A stretch of DNA of 64,000 bases from DATDAH01 sp963792205 (GCA_963792205.1 CAWBVI010000005.1:434001-498000), one strand, 5' to 3'. Positions 8,125 to 17,261 are shown, counted from the first letter of the stretch. The notes: generated by a model from the letters alone, not told the origin. A program made the numbers and translations.

Positions 8125-9657
8125 CAGCCACCCGACCCCACCGCGGCCGCCGAGGCCACCCACTCGTCGCGGAGGACCCGGCGCAGCACCTTCCCCGACG
8201 GCAGGCGCGGGATGGTGTCGACCACGACCACCTCCCGCAGCTGCTTGTAGGTCGCCAGCGTCTCGGCCACGAGCTGCATCAGCTCGTCGGCGGCGACGGG
8301 ATGGTCGGGATCGAGCTGCACGACGGCCACCGGCACCTCCCCCGCCGCCTCGTCGGCGACGCCGAAGACCGCGCAGTCGAGCACCGCAGGGTGACCGTGG
8401 AGGACCGCCTCCAGCTCGGCCGGCGCCACCTGGAAGCCCTTGACCTTGATCATCTCCTTGGCCCGGTCGGTCAGGTGGACCCAGCCCTCGGGCTCGAGCC
8501 AACCGATGTCGCCGGTCCGGTACCAGCCGTCGACGAAGGCGTCGGCGTTCGCGTCGTCGGGCAGGTAGCCGGCCATGACCGAAGGGCTGCGGGCCTGGAT
8601 CTCGCCCACCTCCCCCGCCGGCAGCACCTTGCCGTCGTCGAGGTCGACCACCCGCAGCTCGACCTCCGGCGGCGGGAGCCCGGCCGAGTCCAGGCGCCAG
8701 GCGTCCGGGTCGTCGACCGGGTTGGCCGCGAGCACGGGCAGCTCGCTGGCGCCGTAGGCGGGGAGCCACCGGACCCCCGTGCGCTCGGTGACCACGCGGG
8801 CCACGCTCTCGGTGACCGGGGTGGCGCCCCACATGATGTAGCGCAGCGACGTCAGGTCGTGGTCCTCGAGGCGGGGGTGGTTGGCCAGGGCCAGGGCGAT
8901 CGGCGCCACGGCCATCTCGAGGGTCATCCGCTCATGCTCGATGCGGCGCAGGATCTCGTCCAAGTCGAAGCGGGCGTGCAGCCGCACCGTGGCCCCGGCC
9001 TCCGCCGCCGCCAGCAGGTTGAGCAGCCCGAGGATGTGGGACGGCGGCGTGGCCACCTGGAACCGGTCGTCGGGACCGAGCCCCAGGGCCGTCACCCAGT
9101 GGGCGGTGGCGCTGGCGATCGAGCCGTGCGTGTGGCGGACGGCCTTGGGCAACCCCGTGGTGCCGGAGCTGAACACGAGGACCGCCTCGTCGTCCGCCGA
9201 GGGGGTGGCCCAGTTCCCCCGCCGCCGGGGCTGCCCGGCGACGGACTCGACCGTGCCCGGATCGTCGACGTCGGTGACGCCGTCCGCCCCCAGCAGCTCG
9301 ACGAGCAGCGGGGGCCGTCGTCGCCTCACCGATGGCGTGGCTGGCGGTGGTGACCCCCAGCGCGTGCCCCACCTCGCTCGCCTTCCACGCCGGGCTGACG
9401 AGCACGGCGGCCGCTCCGAGCTTGCTGAGGGCCTCGACGGCCACGAGGAACTCGACCCGGTTGGTGGTCATCACCGCGACCCGGTCCCCGGCGCCCAGCC
9501 CCCGTCCACCGAGGTGGTGGGCGACGGCGTTGCTCCAGCCGTCCAGGTCCGGGAACGACCAGCGGTCCTCGCCGGCCCGGATCGCCACGCGGTCACCGAA
9601 TCGGTCCGCGGCGCGCTCGAGCCCTCCGTGCAGCAGGGCCCCTGACATCGCGAACAT
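8124..9657 (-). CDS. AMP-forming acyl-CoA synthetase, frameshifted (about 510 aa)
   Basis: ANL-superfamily ligase activating a carboxylic acid to its CoA thioester with ATP. Motifs: P-loop-like VFSSGTTGLPKAVRHTHG, the GYLPDDANADAF-DGWYRTGDIG segment, and the C-terminal lysine motif RLPSGKVLRR. The N-terminal third (from MFAMSGALLHGG) is in one frame and the remainder in another. Removing one base from the G run 9310-9314 joins them into 510 residues, a normal ligase length. ATG 9657 or ATG 9648 may be the start; the palindromic motif at 9652-9662 overlaps both. It heads the tightly coupled dehydrogenase genes downstream. Confidence 0.9.
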
Positions 9658-9664
9658 TGTTCTC
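9652..9664. promoter_or_regulatory. GAACATTGTTCTC motif at acyl-CoA ligase start
   Basis: GAACATTGTTC is a palindrome around a single central base and lies at the start codon of the minus-strand ligase. A 12 of 13 match (GAATATTGTTCTC) recurs at 22271-22283 between the divergent hydrolase and esterase genes. It may be a shared operator; this is inferred from the repetition and symmetry. Confidence 0.35.
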
Positions 9665-9686
9665 GCTAGTGGAGATTGGTGTCAAC

Positions 9687-9704
9687 ACGTGGCGAATGCC
9701 ACGT
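9687..9704. terminator. Hairpin between thioesterase and ligase genes
   Basis: ACGTGGC-GAAT-GCCACGT forms a seven-base-pair stem with a four-base loop just after the minus-strand thioesterase stop (9713) and upstream of the ligase start. No T tract follows on the minus strand, so it could be an attenuating hairpin or an operator rather than a true intrinsic terminator. Confidence 0.4.
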
Positions 9705-9712
9705 TCCCACCC

Positions 9713-10535
9713 TCACAACGCCCCCCGATCGGGGTCGCGGGGCCGGATCATGCCGTCCTGGACGTAGGAGGCCACCAGGGCACCGTCGGCCCGGAACACG
9801 TCGGCCCGTCCGTAGGACCGCCCGCCGCCGGCGTAGGGGCTGTGATGCGAGAGCAGGAGCCAGTCCCGGGCCGCGCCGGGCTGGTGGAAGGTGATGGTGT
9901 GGCCGACCACGCCGGTCGTCACGGTGACGTGGGCCTGGGCCTGGCCGACCCCGGCATGGGGTCGCATGGCCGTGCCGATGAGGAAGCCGTCGGTGGCGAA
10001 GGCCAGGAGCGCCTGGTCGGTCACCGGATCGTCGGGGGCGCCGGGGAAGCGGCTCCACACGTCGAGGTCCGGTGGGCCGGTCAGCTCGGGGTCTCCGACG
10101 TCGACGTCGTCCACGACGCGGACCTCCCACTCGCGGCCGCCGGGGTCGTCATCCGGCGGGGCCACGCCCGGCGCCGGGTCGGCGTGGTGGATGAAGTCCG
10201 GCTCGTCGGCCGAGAGCAGCAGGAGCGAGCGGGTGCAGAGCCGGTCACCCTGGCTGATGGTCACCGTCGTGCTGGCGAAGGCCCGCCCGGCGTGCATGGG
10301 CTCGACGACGATGTCGAGCGGGGCCTCGGGCGACGCCCCCCGGGCGAAGATCGTGTGCAGGGTCTTGGCCCGCTTGCCCTCGTGCCCCGCCACGCCGGCC
10401 ACCAGCGACTGCGCCAGCAGCTGGCCCGCCGAAGACCACCCCGTACCCGTTGGCCACGACGTGCTGGGCCCGGTACCGGTCCGGGCCGGTGGGCTCGAGC
10501 GCGAGGGCCTGAACGAGGTCGTCGACGGCGACCAC
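9713..10535 (-). CDS. Acyl-CoA thioesterase II (TesB-like), frameshifted
   Basis: Double-hotdog thioesterase hydrolysing acyl-CoA to free acid and CoA. The start GTG 10535 gives VVAVDDLVQALALEPTGPDR. The HANGYGVVFGG-type segment is followed, after a one-base slip near 10423-10424 (GGGCCAGC, expected GGGCAGC), by GQLLAQSLVAG and a C-terminal hotdog ending GHTITFHQPG and DWLLLSHHSPYAGGGRSYG, typical of TesB. Correcting one base gives 273 residues, a normal length. It lies three bases after the amidohydrolase stop and probably shares its transcript. The role may be releasing CoA from stalled intermediates. Confidence 0.87.
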
Positions 10536-10538
10536 GGC

Positions 10539-11735
10539 TCAGGCGGCGACGGGGGCGTCGACCCGCATGATCTCGGCGAGGTTGCCGCCCATGATCTTGG
10601 CCAGGTCGTCCCGGGCCAGGCCCGGCGGGAGGTGGTCGACGTACGAGCACGGCTCGGCCAGGCCCTCGGGGTGTGGGTAGTCGGAGCCGAACAGGACGTG
10701 GTCGACCCCGACCGCCTCGATGAGCGCCTCGAGGTCGTCCTCGTGGAAGGGGCTGACGTAGACGTTGCGCCGGAAGGCCTCGACGGGGTCCTCGTCGAAG
10801 TCCTGGGGCAGCTTGCGGTGGACCTCGCGGAGGTGGTGCAGGAAGGGGACGACCCAGTCACCGCCGTTCTCGATGGCCGCCACTCGCAGCTCGGGGAACC
10901 GGCTGAAGACCCCGTGACAGACGAAGGCCGCCATGGAGTCCTCGATGGCCCGCTTCCCCATGGTCATCCAGCGGAAGCTGTCGGGCTTGAACGGCAGGAG
11001 CTCTTCGGGCCCGGTCCAGTCGGCCTGGTAGCGGGAGTAGCCGCTGTCGGAGGCGTGCATCGACACGAGCACGTCGGCGTCGACCACGGCCTGCCAGAAC
11101 GGGTCGAACTCCTCCAGGCCGAACGAGCGGGAGCCGCCGTAGCCGGGAACCGGGGCCGGCCGCACGAGGATGGTCTTCGCCCCGCGTTCGACCACCCACG
11201 CCAGCTCCTCGATGGCCTTCTCGACGACCGGCAGCGTGATGATGGGCGTGGTGAAGATGCGGCCCTCGTAGTCGAACGACCACTGCTCGTACAGCCACTC
11301 GTTCAGGGAGTGGATCACCGCATGGGTCACATCGGGGTCGTCGCGCAGCCGCTCCTCGAGCAGGCTGGCCAGCGTCGGGAACATGAGGGCCCGGTCGACG
11401 CCGAGCTCGTCCATGAGCTCGATGCGGGGGGCCGGCTCCTGGAACGCGGGGAGGGCCCGCATCGGCTCGCCGATCAGCTCCCGGTAGCTCTTGCCCTCCG
11501 GGTTGCCGTCGCGGAAGTACGCCTCCTGGGCGCCCGGCCGGGCCACGACCTCGAAGGTCGGGTTCGGGATGTACTCGCTGATCCGGCCTTTGACCGCGAT
11601 CTTGGTCCGGCCCCGGACGTCCACGTAGTCGATGGCGCCGCGGTAGCGATCGGGGAGATGCCGGGTGAAGGAGTCGCGGGTCTCGTAGAGGTGGTTGTCA
11701 GCATCGAAGATGGGGAAGTCCAACAGGCGAGCCAT
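10539..11735 (-). CDS. Amidohydrolase family 2 protein (398 aa)
   Basis: TIM-barrel metal-dependent hydrolase/decarboxylase of the amidohydrolase_2 group. DADNHLYE at residues 10-17 provides the first metal-binding strand (D-x-N/x-H rather than the HxH of classical members), SMHASDSGY lies mid-protein, and GSDYPHPEG near the C-terminus holds the conserved aspartate and histidine. In actinobacteria such proteins recur in catabolic operons with P450s and acyl-CoA dehydrogenases, with reactions mostly unknown. It is the first gene of the 11735-2905 operon and is divergent from the CoA-transferase. A paralogue-like gene lies at 37430-38596. Confidence 0.9.
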   Translation of the reverse strand: MARLLDFPIFDADNHLYETRDSFTRHLPDRYRGAIDYVDVRGRTKIAVKGRISEYIPNPTFEVVARPGAQEAYFRDGNPEGKSYRELIGEPMRALPAFQEPAPRIELMDELGVDRALMFPTLASLLEERLRDDPDVTHAVIHSLNEWLYEQWSFDYEGRIFTTPIITLPVVEKAIEELAWVVERGAKTILVRPAPVPGYGGSRSFGLEEFDPFWQAVVDADVLVSMHASDSGYSRYQADWTGPEELLPFKPDSFRWMTMGKRAIEDSMAAFVCHGVFSRFPELRVAAIENGGDWVVPFLHHLREVHRKLPQDFDEDPVEAFRRNVYVSPFHEDDLEALIEAVGVDHVLFGSDYPHPEGLAEPCSYVDHLPPGLARDDLAKIMGGNLAEIMRVDAPVAA

Positions 11736-11755
11736 GACTCAAGGGTACGGCTGAG

Positions 11756-11836
11756 CTAACAGTCACGTCAACTTTGCGCAGCGTGCACGTTCCATTGGGT
11801 ACTCGCCGACGGCGCTGTCTAACATCAGCGTCACGT
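11756..11836. promoter_or_regulatory. Divergent promoter region with repeated CTAACA / GTCACGT elements
   Basis: The 123-base spacer between the divergent amidohydrolase and CoA-transferase genes contains CTAACA followed by GTCACGT at 11756-11768, and the same two blocks separated by five bases at 11819-11836. They could be repeated regulator or promoter elements serving both directions. This rests only on the repetition. Confidence 0.25.
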
Positions 11837-11858
11837 AGCACCGAGATCGGGAGCACCG

Positions 11859-13076
11859 ATGACCGCAGTCATGCAAGGCGTCCGGATCCTGGAGGTCGCC
11901 GAGCACACCTTCGTCCCCGCCGCCTCGGCCCTCCTGGCCGACTGGGGTGCGGAGGTGATCAAGATCGAGCACGTCGAGCGGGGCGACGCCATGCGGGGCC
12001 TCGCCTCGAGCGGCACCGTCAACCTGGGCGGCCAGGTCCACGTGCTGCTCGAGCACTCCAACCGGGGCAAGCAGAGCATCGGGCTCGACCTCACCTCCGA
12101 CGACGGCCTGGACATCCTCGGCCGGCTGGCCGCGACCTGCGACGTCTTCCTGACCAACAAGCTCCCGTCGGTCCGCACCAAGCTCAAGGTGGACGTCGAC
12201 GACATCCGCGCCCACAACCCCGACATCATCTACGTGCGGGGGACGGGCCAGGGCGAGCGGGGTCCCGACGCCGACAAGGGCTCGTACGACTCGCTGGCCT
12301 ACTGGTGCCGGGCCGGCATCGCCATGGGCCAGAAGCAGGCCGACGACGAGTTCGTCCCCCCGCCCCCCGCCCCAGCCTTCGGCGACTCCATCGGGGCGAT
12401 GACGATCGCCGGCGGGATCATGGGCGCGCTGTTCCACCGCGAGCGGACGGGTGAGGCGACGACGGTCGATGTCTCCCTGCTCAGCACCGGGATCTGGTCG
12501 ATGGGGGCCGCGCTGGCCCTGTCCCTGCAGCACGAGGTGCCGTGGGCGCCGCCGCAGCGGGGCGTCCCGTCGGGCAACCCCCTGGTCTTCAACTACCGGA
12601 CCAAGGACGACCGGTACGTCTCCCTCTGCTGCCTCCAGCCGGGCAAGTACTGGGCCGAGGCCGTGGGGATCCTCGGCCGGCCGGAGCTGGTCGACGACGA
12701 GCGCTTCACCGACGCCGCCTCGATCAACGCCCACTCGGCCGAGGCCTCCGTGCTCCTGGCCGAGGCGTTCGCGGAGCACACCGTGGACGAGTGGCGCGAG
12801 AAGCTGGCCGACTTCAGCGGCCAGTGGACGGTCGTCCAGGACACGCTCGAGGCCGCCGCCGATCCCCAGTCGGTCGCCAACGGCTACGTGACCGAGCTCG
12901 AGACGGCCGAGGGCATCCCGTTCCGGCTGGCCGCGGCCCCCGTCCAGTACGACGGTGAGCCTCCGAAGGCGCGCCGGGCCCCGGAGTTCAACGAGCACGG
13001 CGACGCCATCCTCGAGGGCCTCGGCATCGACTGGGAGAAGATCGTGGACCTCAAGGTCCGCGGCGTCGTCGCCTGA
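11859..13076 (+). CDS. CoA-transferase family III (CaiB/BaiF type, 405 aa)
   Basis: Transfers CoA between acyl groups through an aspartyl-CoA thioester. The N-terminal segment GVRILEVAEHTFVPAASALL and the DWGAEVIKIEHVERGDAMRG motif are family hallmarks, and TTVDVSLLSTG (about residues 201-211) carries the expected catalytic aspartate. Length is normal. It starts a plus-strand operon with DUF35, Ltp-type thiolase and FMN dehydrogenase, divergent from the minus-strand operon. It could activate the pathway acid or recycle CoA without ATP, complementing the ligase at 8124-9657. Confidence 0.93.
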   Translation: MTAVMQGVRILEVAEHTFVPAASALLADWGAEVIKIEHVERGDAMRGLASSGTVNLGGQVHVLLEHSNRGKQSIGLDLTSDDGLDILGRLAATCDVFLTNKLPSVRTKLKVDVDDIRAHNPDIIYVRGTGQGERGPDADKGSYDSLAYWCRAGIAMGQKQADDEFVPPPPAPAFGDSIGAMTIAGGIMGALFHRERTGEATTVDVSLLSTGIWSMGAALALSLQHEVPWAPPQRGVPSGNPLVFNYRTKDDRYVSLCCLQPGKYWAEAVGILGRPELVDDERFTDAASINAHSAEASVLLAEAFAEHTVDEWREKLADFSGQWTVVQDTLEAAADPQSVANGYVTELETAEGIPFRLAAAPVQYDGEPPKARRAPEFNEHGDAILEGLGIDWEKIVDLKVRGVVA

Positions 13077-13187
13077 GCGAGCCGACGATCTGACGATGCG
13101 CACCACCACTCCCCTGTCGGCACAGCGGGGCCCAGCGGCCCGGCGGCGAAGCCGCCATGAGCGGCAGAACTGAGCGGCGGAGTCCCG

Positions 13188-13640
13188 GTGCGTCCCCTCC
13201 CCCAGCTCACCCCCTTCAACGAGTGGTTCTGGACGTCGGGCGCCGACGGCCGGCTGCGGATCCAGGGCTGCGCCGACTGCGGGCAGCTCGTCCATCCGCC
13301 CGTGCCCGTCTGCCCGGCGTGCCGCAGCCGAAACTGGGCGCCGACCGAGGTCTCCGGCGCGGCCACGGTCGTGGCCAGCACGGTCAACCAGCACCCCTGG
13401 CACCCGGCGTTCGAGCCGCCCTACGCCATCGCCAACGTGGCCCTGGCCGAGGACCCGAGCGTCCACCTGACCACCAACATCGTCGGCGTCGAGCCCGACG
13501 AGGTCCACATCGGCCAGGAGGTCCAGGTCCGCTTCGAGCAGCACGAGGACGTGTGGCTTCCCCTGTTCGAGCCCACGGGCTCGACCGACCCGACGGAGCG
13601 GGTCCCCGAGCCGCAGCGGCCGACGCCGCAGGCCGCCGGT
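13188..13640 (+). CDS. Zn-ribbon OB-fold protein (DUF35), stop missing
   Basis: Starts at GTG 13188 after GGCGGAG. The rubredoxin-like zinc ribbon CADCG...CPAC is at about residues 25-48, followed by an OB fold (ATVVASTVNQHPWHPAF, PYAIANVALAED). DUF35 proteins pair with Ltp-type thiolases: in mycobacterial steroid degradation Ltp2-ChsH2 DUF35 forms the retro-aldolase. The thiolase follows immediately, supporting this. No stop occurs where the domain should end; the frame runs on to 14150 inside the thiolase gene in a different frame. The recognisable protein is about 150 residues, and the extra tail is probably due to a lost or gained base near 13630-13640. Confidence 0.85.
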
Positions 13641-14817
13641 GTCGGCCGACCGGTTCGAGCACCGGGCCGTGCTGTCGGGCGTCGGCCGCTCCGAGCTGGG
13701 CCGGCGGCTGCTGCGGGATCCCCTGTCGTTGACGGTGGACGCCTGCCTCGCCGCGGTGGCGGACGCCGGGCTCACGCTCGACGACATCGACGGGCTCTCG
13801 ACCTACCCCGGCACGGCGGCGATGGGCATGGGCGAGGGCGGCGTGACCGCCGTCGAGGAGGCCCTGCGCGTGCACCCCACGTGGATCAACGGCGGCGGCG
13901 ACCTGCCGGGCCCGGGCGGCTCGGTCATCGCCGCCATGCTGGCCGTGGCCAGCGGGCTGTGCCGCCACGTCCTGTGCTTCCGCACCGTGTGGGAGTCGAC
14001 CTACGCCACCCTCGGCCTCCGCCAAGCCGGCGGGTCGCGGGTCTCGGGGCCGATGGCCGAGTGGCGGGCCCCGTTCGGCGCCATCTCGGCGGCCAACTGG
14101 ATCGCCATGAACGCCAACCACTACCTGCACCGCTACGGCGCCGACCGTGAGCTGTTCGGGTGGATCGCCCTCAACGACCGGGCCAACGCGGCCCGCAACC
14201 CGGTGGCCATCTACCGCGACCCGATGACGATGGACGACTACCTGTCGGCCCGTCCCATCACCACGCCGTTCGGGCTCTACGACTGCGACGTCCCGTGCGA
14301 CGCCTCGATCGCCGTCGTCGTGTCCGACGCGTCGGTGGCCGGCGACCTGCCCAAGCCCGCCGTGCGGATCGATGCGGTCGGCACCCAGATCCTCGAGCGG
14401 GTCTCGTGGGACCAGGAGACCATCACCCACGAGCCGCAGGTCCTCGGCCAGTCCGCCCACCTGTGGACCCGGACCGACCTCACGCCCGCCGACGTGGACC
14501 TGGCCCTGCTCTACGACGGGTTCACCTTCAACGCCATCACCTGGCTCGAGGCCCTCGGGTTCTGCGGCCTCGGCGAGGCCAAGGACTGGATGGACGGCGG
14601 CCGGCGCATCGCCCTCGACGGTGACCTGCCGGTGAACCCCCACGGGGGCCAGCTGTCCGAGGGCCGGACCCACGGCTACGGCTTCCTGTACGAGGCCATG
14701 ACCCAGCTCCGCCACGAGGCGGGCGAGCGCCAGGTGGCCGACGCCCGCACGGCCGTGGTCACCTCGGGCGGCGGCACGCCCTCGGGGGTCTTGCTGCTGC
14801 AGCGCGACGACAGCTAG
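13639..14817 (+). CDS. Ltp-type thiolase/lipid-transfer protein (392 aa)
   Basis: Thiolase-fold protein of the SCP-x/Ltp group (RFEHRAVLSGVGRSELGRRL at the start). It has NPHGGQLSEGRTHGYGF near the C-terminus, with the conserved HGG, and SSGGGTPSG-like glycine loop TSGGGTPSGVLLLQ at the end. Ltp2-like members lack thiolytic cysteine chemistry and act as retro-aldolases with a DUF35 partner; the gene directly upstream is DUF35. The inferred reaction is cleavage of a beta-hydroxyacyl-CoA with release of a short-chain product. The GTG start at 13639 has no stop of the upstream gene in front, so the junction needs care. Confidence 0.9.
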   Translation: MSADRFEHRAVLSGVGRSELGRRLLRDPLSLTVDACLAAVADAGLTLDDIDGLSTYPGTAAMGMGEGGVTAVEEALRVHPTWINGGGDLPGPGGSVIAAMLAVASGLCRHVLCFRTVWESTYATLGLRQAGGSRVSGPMAEWRAPFGAISAANWIAMNANHYLHRYGADRELFGWIALNDRANAARNPVAIYRDPMTMDDYLSARPITTPFGLYDCDVPCDASIAVVVSDASVAGDLPKPAVRIDAVGTQILERVSWDQETITHEPQVLGQSAHLWTRTDLTPADVDLALLYDGFTFNAITWLEALGFCGLGEAKDWMDGGRRIALDGDLPVNPHGGQLSEGRTHGYGFLYEAMTQLRHEAGERQVADARTAVVTSGGGTPSGVLLLQRDDS

Positions 14818-14827
14818 GGAGGCGGCC

Positions 14828-16045
14828 GTGGCGAACCCCTGGCGCACCCTCCGCTCGGTCGTCCGCTTCCGGCCCCTCGAGACCGATCGGGTCGAGCGGC
14901 GGCTGGCCAAGGCGGCATCGGTCCAGGACCTGCGCCGGATCGCCCGGCGGCGCCTGCCCCGGGGCGTCTTCGACTACGTCGACGGCGGGGCCGAGGACGA
15001 GCGGACGCTCGCCGCCAACGAGGCGGCGTATGCGGCCGTGTCCTACCGGCCCCAGGTGCTCAACGACGTCGGTGAGGTCGACGTGACCTCGACGCTGCTC
15101 GGGCAGCCGGTGGCCTTCCCGTTCGTGCTGGCGCCGGTCGGCTTCCCCCGCCTGGTCCACCCCGACGGCGAGCTCGCCGGGGCGCGGGCCGCGGCCCGGG
15201 CCGGGCTGCCGTTCGCCCTGTCGACCATGAGCAGCCGGTCGATCGAGGAGGTCCGCGCCGTCAGCGACGGCCGCCTCTGGTTCCAGGTCTACGCCTGGCG
15301 GGACCGGGGCCTGGTCAAGGAGATGGTCGATCGGGCCGCCGACGCTCGCTACGAGGCCCTCGTGCTGACGGTGGACACGGCCGTGCTCGGGCGGCGGGAG
15401 CGGGACGTGCGGCGGGGCTTCTCCATGCCGCCGCAGCTCGGCCTCGACACCATCGTCGACGGCGCCCTCCACCCCGGCTGGACGTGGTCGTTCCTCCGCA
15501 GCGAGCCGGTGCAGTTCGCCAACGTCGCCGGCCGGGCCGAGGGCGACACCAGCACGCCGGTGGTGATCTCCGAGTACATCCGCGAGCAGTTCGACCCCGC
15601 CCTGTCCTGGGCCGACGTCGACTGGCTGCGCTCGCTCTGGAACGGCCCGGTGTTGGTCAAGGGCATCGGCCGGGTGGAGGACGCGGTGCGGGCCGCCGAC
15701 GCCGGGGTCGACGCCGTCGTCCTGTCCAACCACGGCGGTCGCCAGCTGGACGGCGCTCCGGCGGCGTTCTCCCTCGTCGCCCCCGTGGCCGACGCCCTCG
15801 GGGGCCGCACGCAGATCATCTGCGACGGCGGCATCCGGCGGGGCAGCGACGTCGTCAAGGCCGTCGCCGCCGGCGCGACCGCGGCCATGGGCGGGCGGGC
15901 GTGGCTCTGGGGTCTGGCCGCCGCCGGCGAGCGCGGCGTCGACCAGGTGCTCGAGTGGCTCCGGGCCGACATGCAGCGGACGATGGCGCTGCTGGGTGTG
16001 GCGACCGTCGCCGAGCTCGACCGCTCGCTGATCGACGTCGACTGA
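14828..16045 (+). CDS. FMN-dependent alpha-hydroxy acid dehydrogenase (405 aa)
   Basis: TIM-barrel flavoenzyme of the lactate dehydrogenase/glycolate oxidase family. VFDYVDGGAEDERTL is near the N-terminus, APVGFPRLVHPDGE follows, and SNHGGRQLDGAPA holds the catalytic histidine and arginine, with CDGGIRRGSDVVKA as the phosphate-binding loop. GTG 14828 follows GGGAGG. It lies ten bases after the Ltp thiolase and may oxidise a 2-hydroxyacid produced by the pathway. The same family includes the mycofactocin maturase MftD, but no other mycofactocin genes are nearby, so that is only an alternative. The stop codon is the first base triplet of the inverted repeat at 16043-16302. Confidence 0.9.
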   Translation: MANPWRTLRSVVRFRPLETDRVERRLAKAASVQDLRRIARRRLPRGVFDYVDGGAEDERTLAANEAAYAAVSYRPQVLNDVGEVDVTSTLLGQPVAFPFVLAPVGFPRLVHPDGELAGARAAARAGLPFALSTMSSRSIEEVRAVSDGRLWFQVYAWRDRGLVKEMVDRAADARYEALVLTVDTAVLGRRERDVRRGFSMPPQLGLDTIVDGALHPGWTWSFLRSEPVQFANVAGRAEGDTSTPVVISEYIREQFDPALSWADVDWLRSLWNGPVLVKGIGRVEDAVRAADAGVDAVVLSNHGGRQLDGAPAAFSLVAPVADALGGRTQIICDGGIRRGSDVVKAVAAGATAAMGGRAWLWGLAAAGERGVDQVLEWLRADMQRTMALLGVATVAELDRSLIDVD

Positions 16046-16302
16046 CGAACCGCAACCGACGCACGTAGGGCGGTGTGGGGACCTGCCCCGAACGCCATGG
16101 CTGCCGAGGTGGCCGATCTCACGTGCTGTGGTCGCCCAGGCAGAACTCGAGGCAATACCTTGCGGATTCCGCACGCTATTGCCTCGAGGCTGACGGAAAT
16201 CGTCCGCTCGCTGACCTGACGGCCCCGGATAGCCACGCAGCGTGAGAATCCGAGCCAACCGCACGCCACACCCGCCTACGTGCGTCGTTGTCGGTTCGGT
16301 CA
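16043..16302. repeat. 260-base nested inverted repeat between convergent genes
   Basis: The outer arms 16043-16078 and 16266-16302 are complementary over about 36 bases, with a few gaps and one GC swap; each begins with the TGA stop of its flanking gene and shares the core CGACGCACGTAGG. A second imperfect pair lies at 16114-16131 and 16233-16252. The centre has perfect 12-base arms (CTCGAGGCAATA at 16146-16157, complement at 16177-16188) around TGCGGATTCCGCA. The three pairs are roughly concentric, so the whole segment can fold into one long hairpin. It could be a miniature inverted-repeat element or an elaborate bidirectional terminator. No clear target duplication is seen. Confidence 0.7.
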
Positions 16303-17259
16303 CTCCAGGGTGAGGACGACCTTGCCGATCGCCTTGCCGTCGGCGACGTGGCGGAGGGCGGATCCGACCTCGTCGAGCGCGAAGGTCGCGCCGATGTGGG
16401 GCGAGACCCGGCCTGCGGCGAGGAGCTCCATGAGCTCGGCCTCGTTGCGGGCCATCTCCTCGGGCGCGTTCGTGGCGAAGGTCAGGAACTGGAAGCCGAG
16501 GACCTGGATGCCCTTCAGGAGGACGAGGTTGAGGGGGATGCGGGGGATCTCGCCCGAGGCGTAGCCCACGGTCACGAAGCGTCCGTTCCACCGCAACGAC
16601 CGCAGGGCGGGCTCGGCCAGCGCGCCGCCCACGGGGTCGACGACCACGTCGGTGCCGTCGGGATGCCGTTCCCGCAAGGCCGGGCGGAGGTCGCCGGCCC
16701 GATGGTCGATGAGCACGGCGGCCCCGTACGTCGCCGCCACCTCCAGCTTCTCGGCGGTGGAGGCCACGGCGGTCACCCGGGCCCCGAGCTCGACACCGAG
16801 CTGCACCGCGGCCAAGCCGACGCCGCCGCCGGCCCCGAGCACGACCAGCTCCTCCCCTGCCTGCAGCCGGGCCACCGACCGGAGCACGTGGTACGCGGTC
16901 CGGTGGGCCACGCCGAAGGCCGCCGCGGCCGTGTCCGCCACGCCGGCCGGCGTCGGGGTGACGGCGGAGGCATCGACCACCACCTCCTCCGCGAAGGCGC
17001 CCACGAAGGTCGAGCCGAAGACCCGGGTCCCGGCAGGGAGCTCGCCTTCGAGCACCGCCCCGGCGAACTCGCTGCCCGGGACGAAGGGCAGGGGCGCGGT
17101 CATCTGGTACTCGTCGGCGATCACCAGGACGTCGGGGAAGTTGACCGCCGCGGCGTGGACCCGGACCCGCACCTGGCCCGGCCCGAGCTCGGGAGCCGGC
17201 ACCTCGTCCACCACCACGACCTCGGGCGGTCCGTACGAGCGGCAGACCGCGGCGCGCAC
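16300..17259 (-). CDS. MDR-family quinone oxidoreductase-like protein (319 aa)
   Basis: Starts at GTG 17259 (VRAAVCRSYGPPEVVVVDEV), two bases after the stop of the APH-like gene. NADPH-binding motif GAGGGVGLAAVQLG lies near residues 145-158, and the protein lacks the structural zinc cysteines of alcohol dehydrogenases, as expected for quinone oxidoreductase or enoyl-reductase-like members. It would reduce an activated double bond or quinone with NADPH. It is the last gene of the 22221-16300 unit. Many actinobacterial ACAD11/APH loci carry such an oxidoreductase, but its substrate is unknown. Confidence 0.9.
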   Translation of the reverse strand: MRAAVCRSYGPPEVVVVDEVPAPELGPGQVRVRVHAAAVNFPDVLVIADEYQMTAPLPFVPGSEFAGAVLEGELPAGTRVFGSTFVGAFAEEVVVDASAVTPTPAGVADTAAAAFGVAHRTAYHVLRSVARLQAGEELVVLGAGGGVGLAAVQLGVELGARVTAVASTAEKLEVAATYGAAVLIDHRAGDLRPALRERHPDGTDVVVDPVGGALAEPALRSLRWNGRFVTVGYASGEIPRIPLNLVLLKGIQVLGFQFLTFATNAPEEMARNEAELMELLAAGRVSPHIGATFALDEVGSALRHVADGKAIGKVVLTLE

Positions 17260-17261
17260 GT

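Noticed and set aside
14828..16045. Mycofactocin maturase MftD
   Set aside because: The family fits, but no mftA, mftB, mftC, mftE or mftF genes are present in the window.
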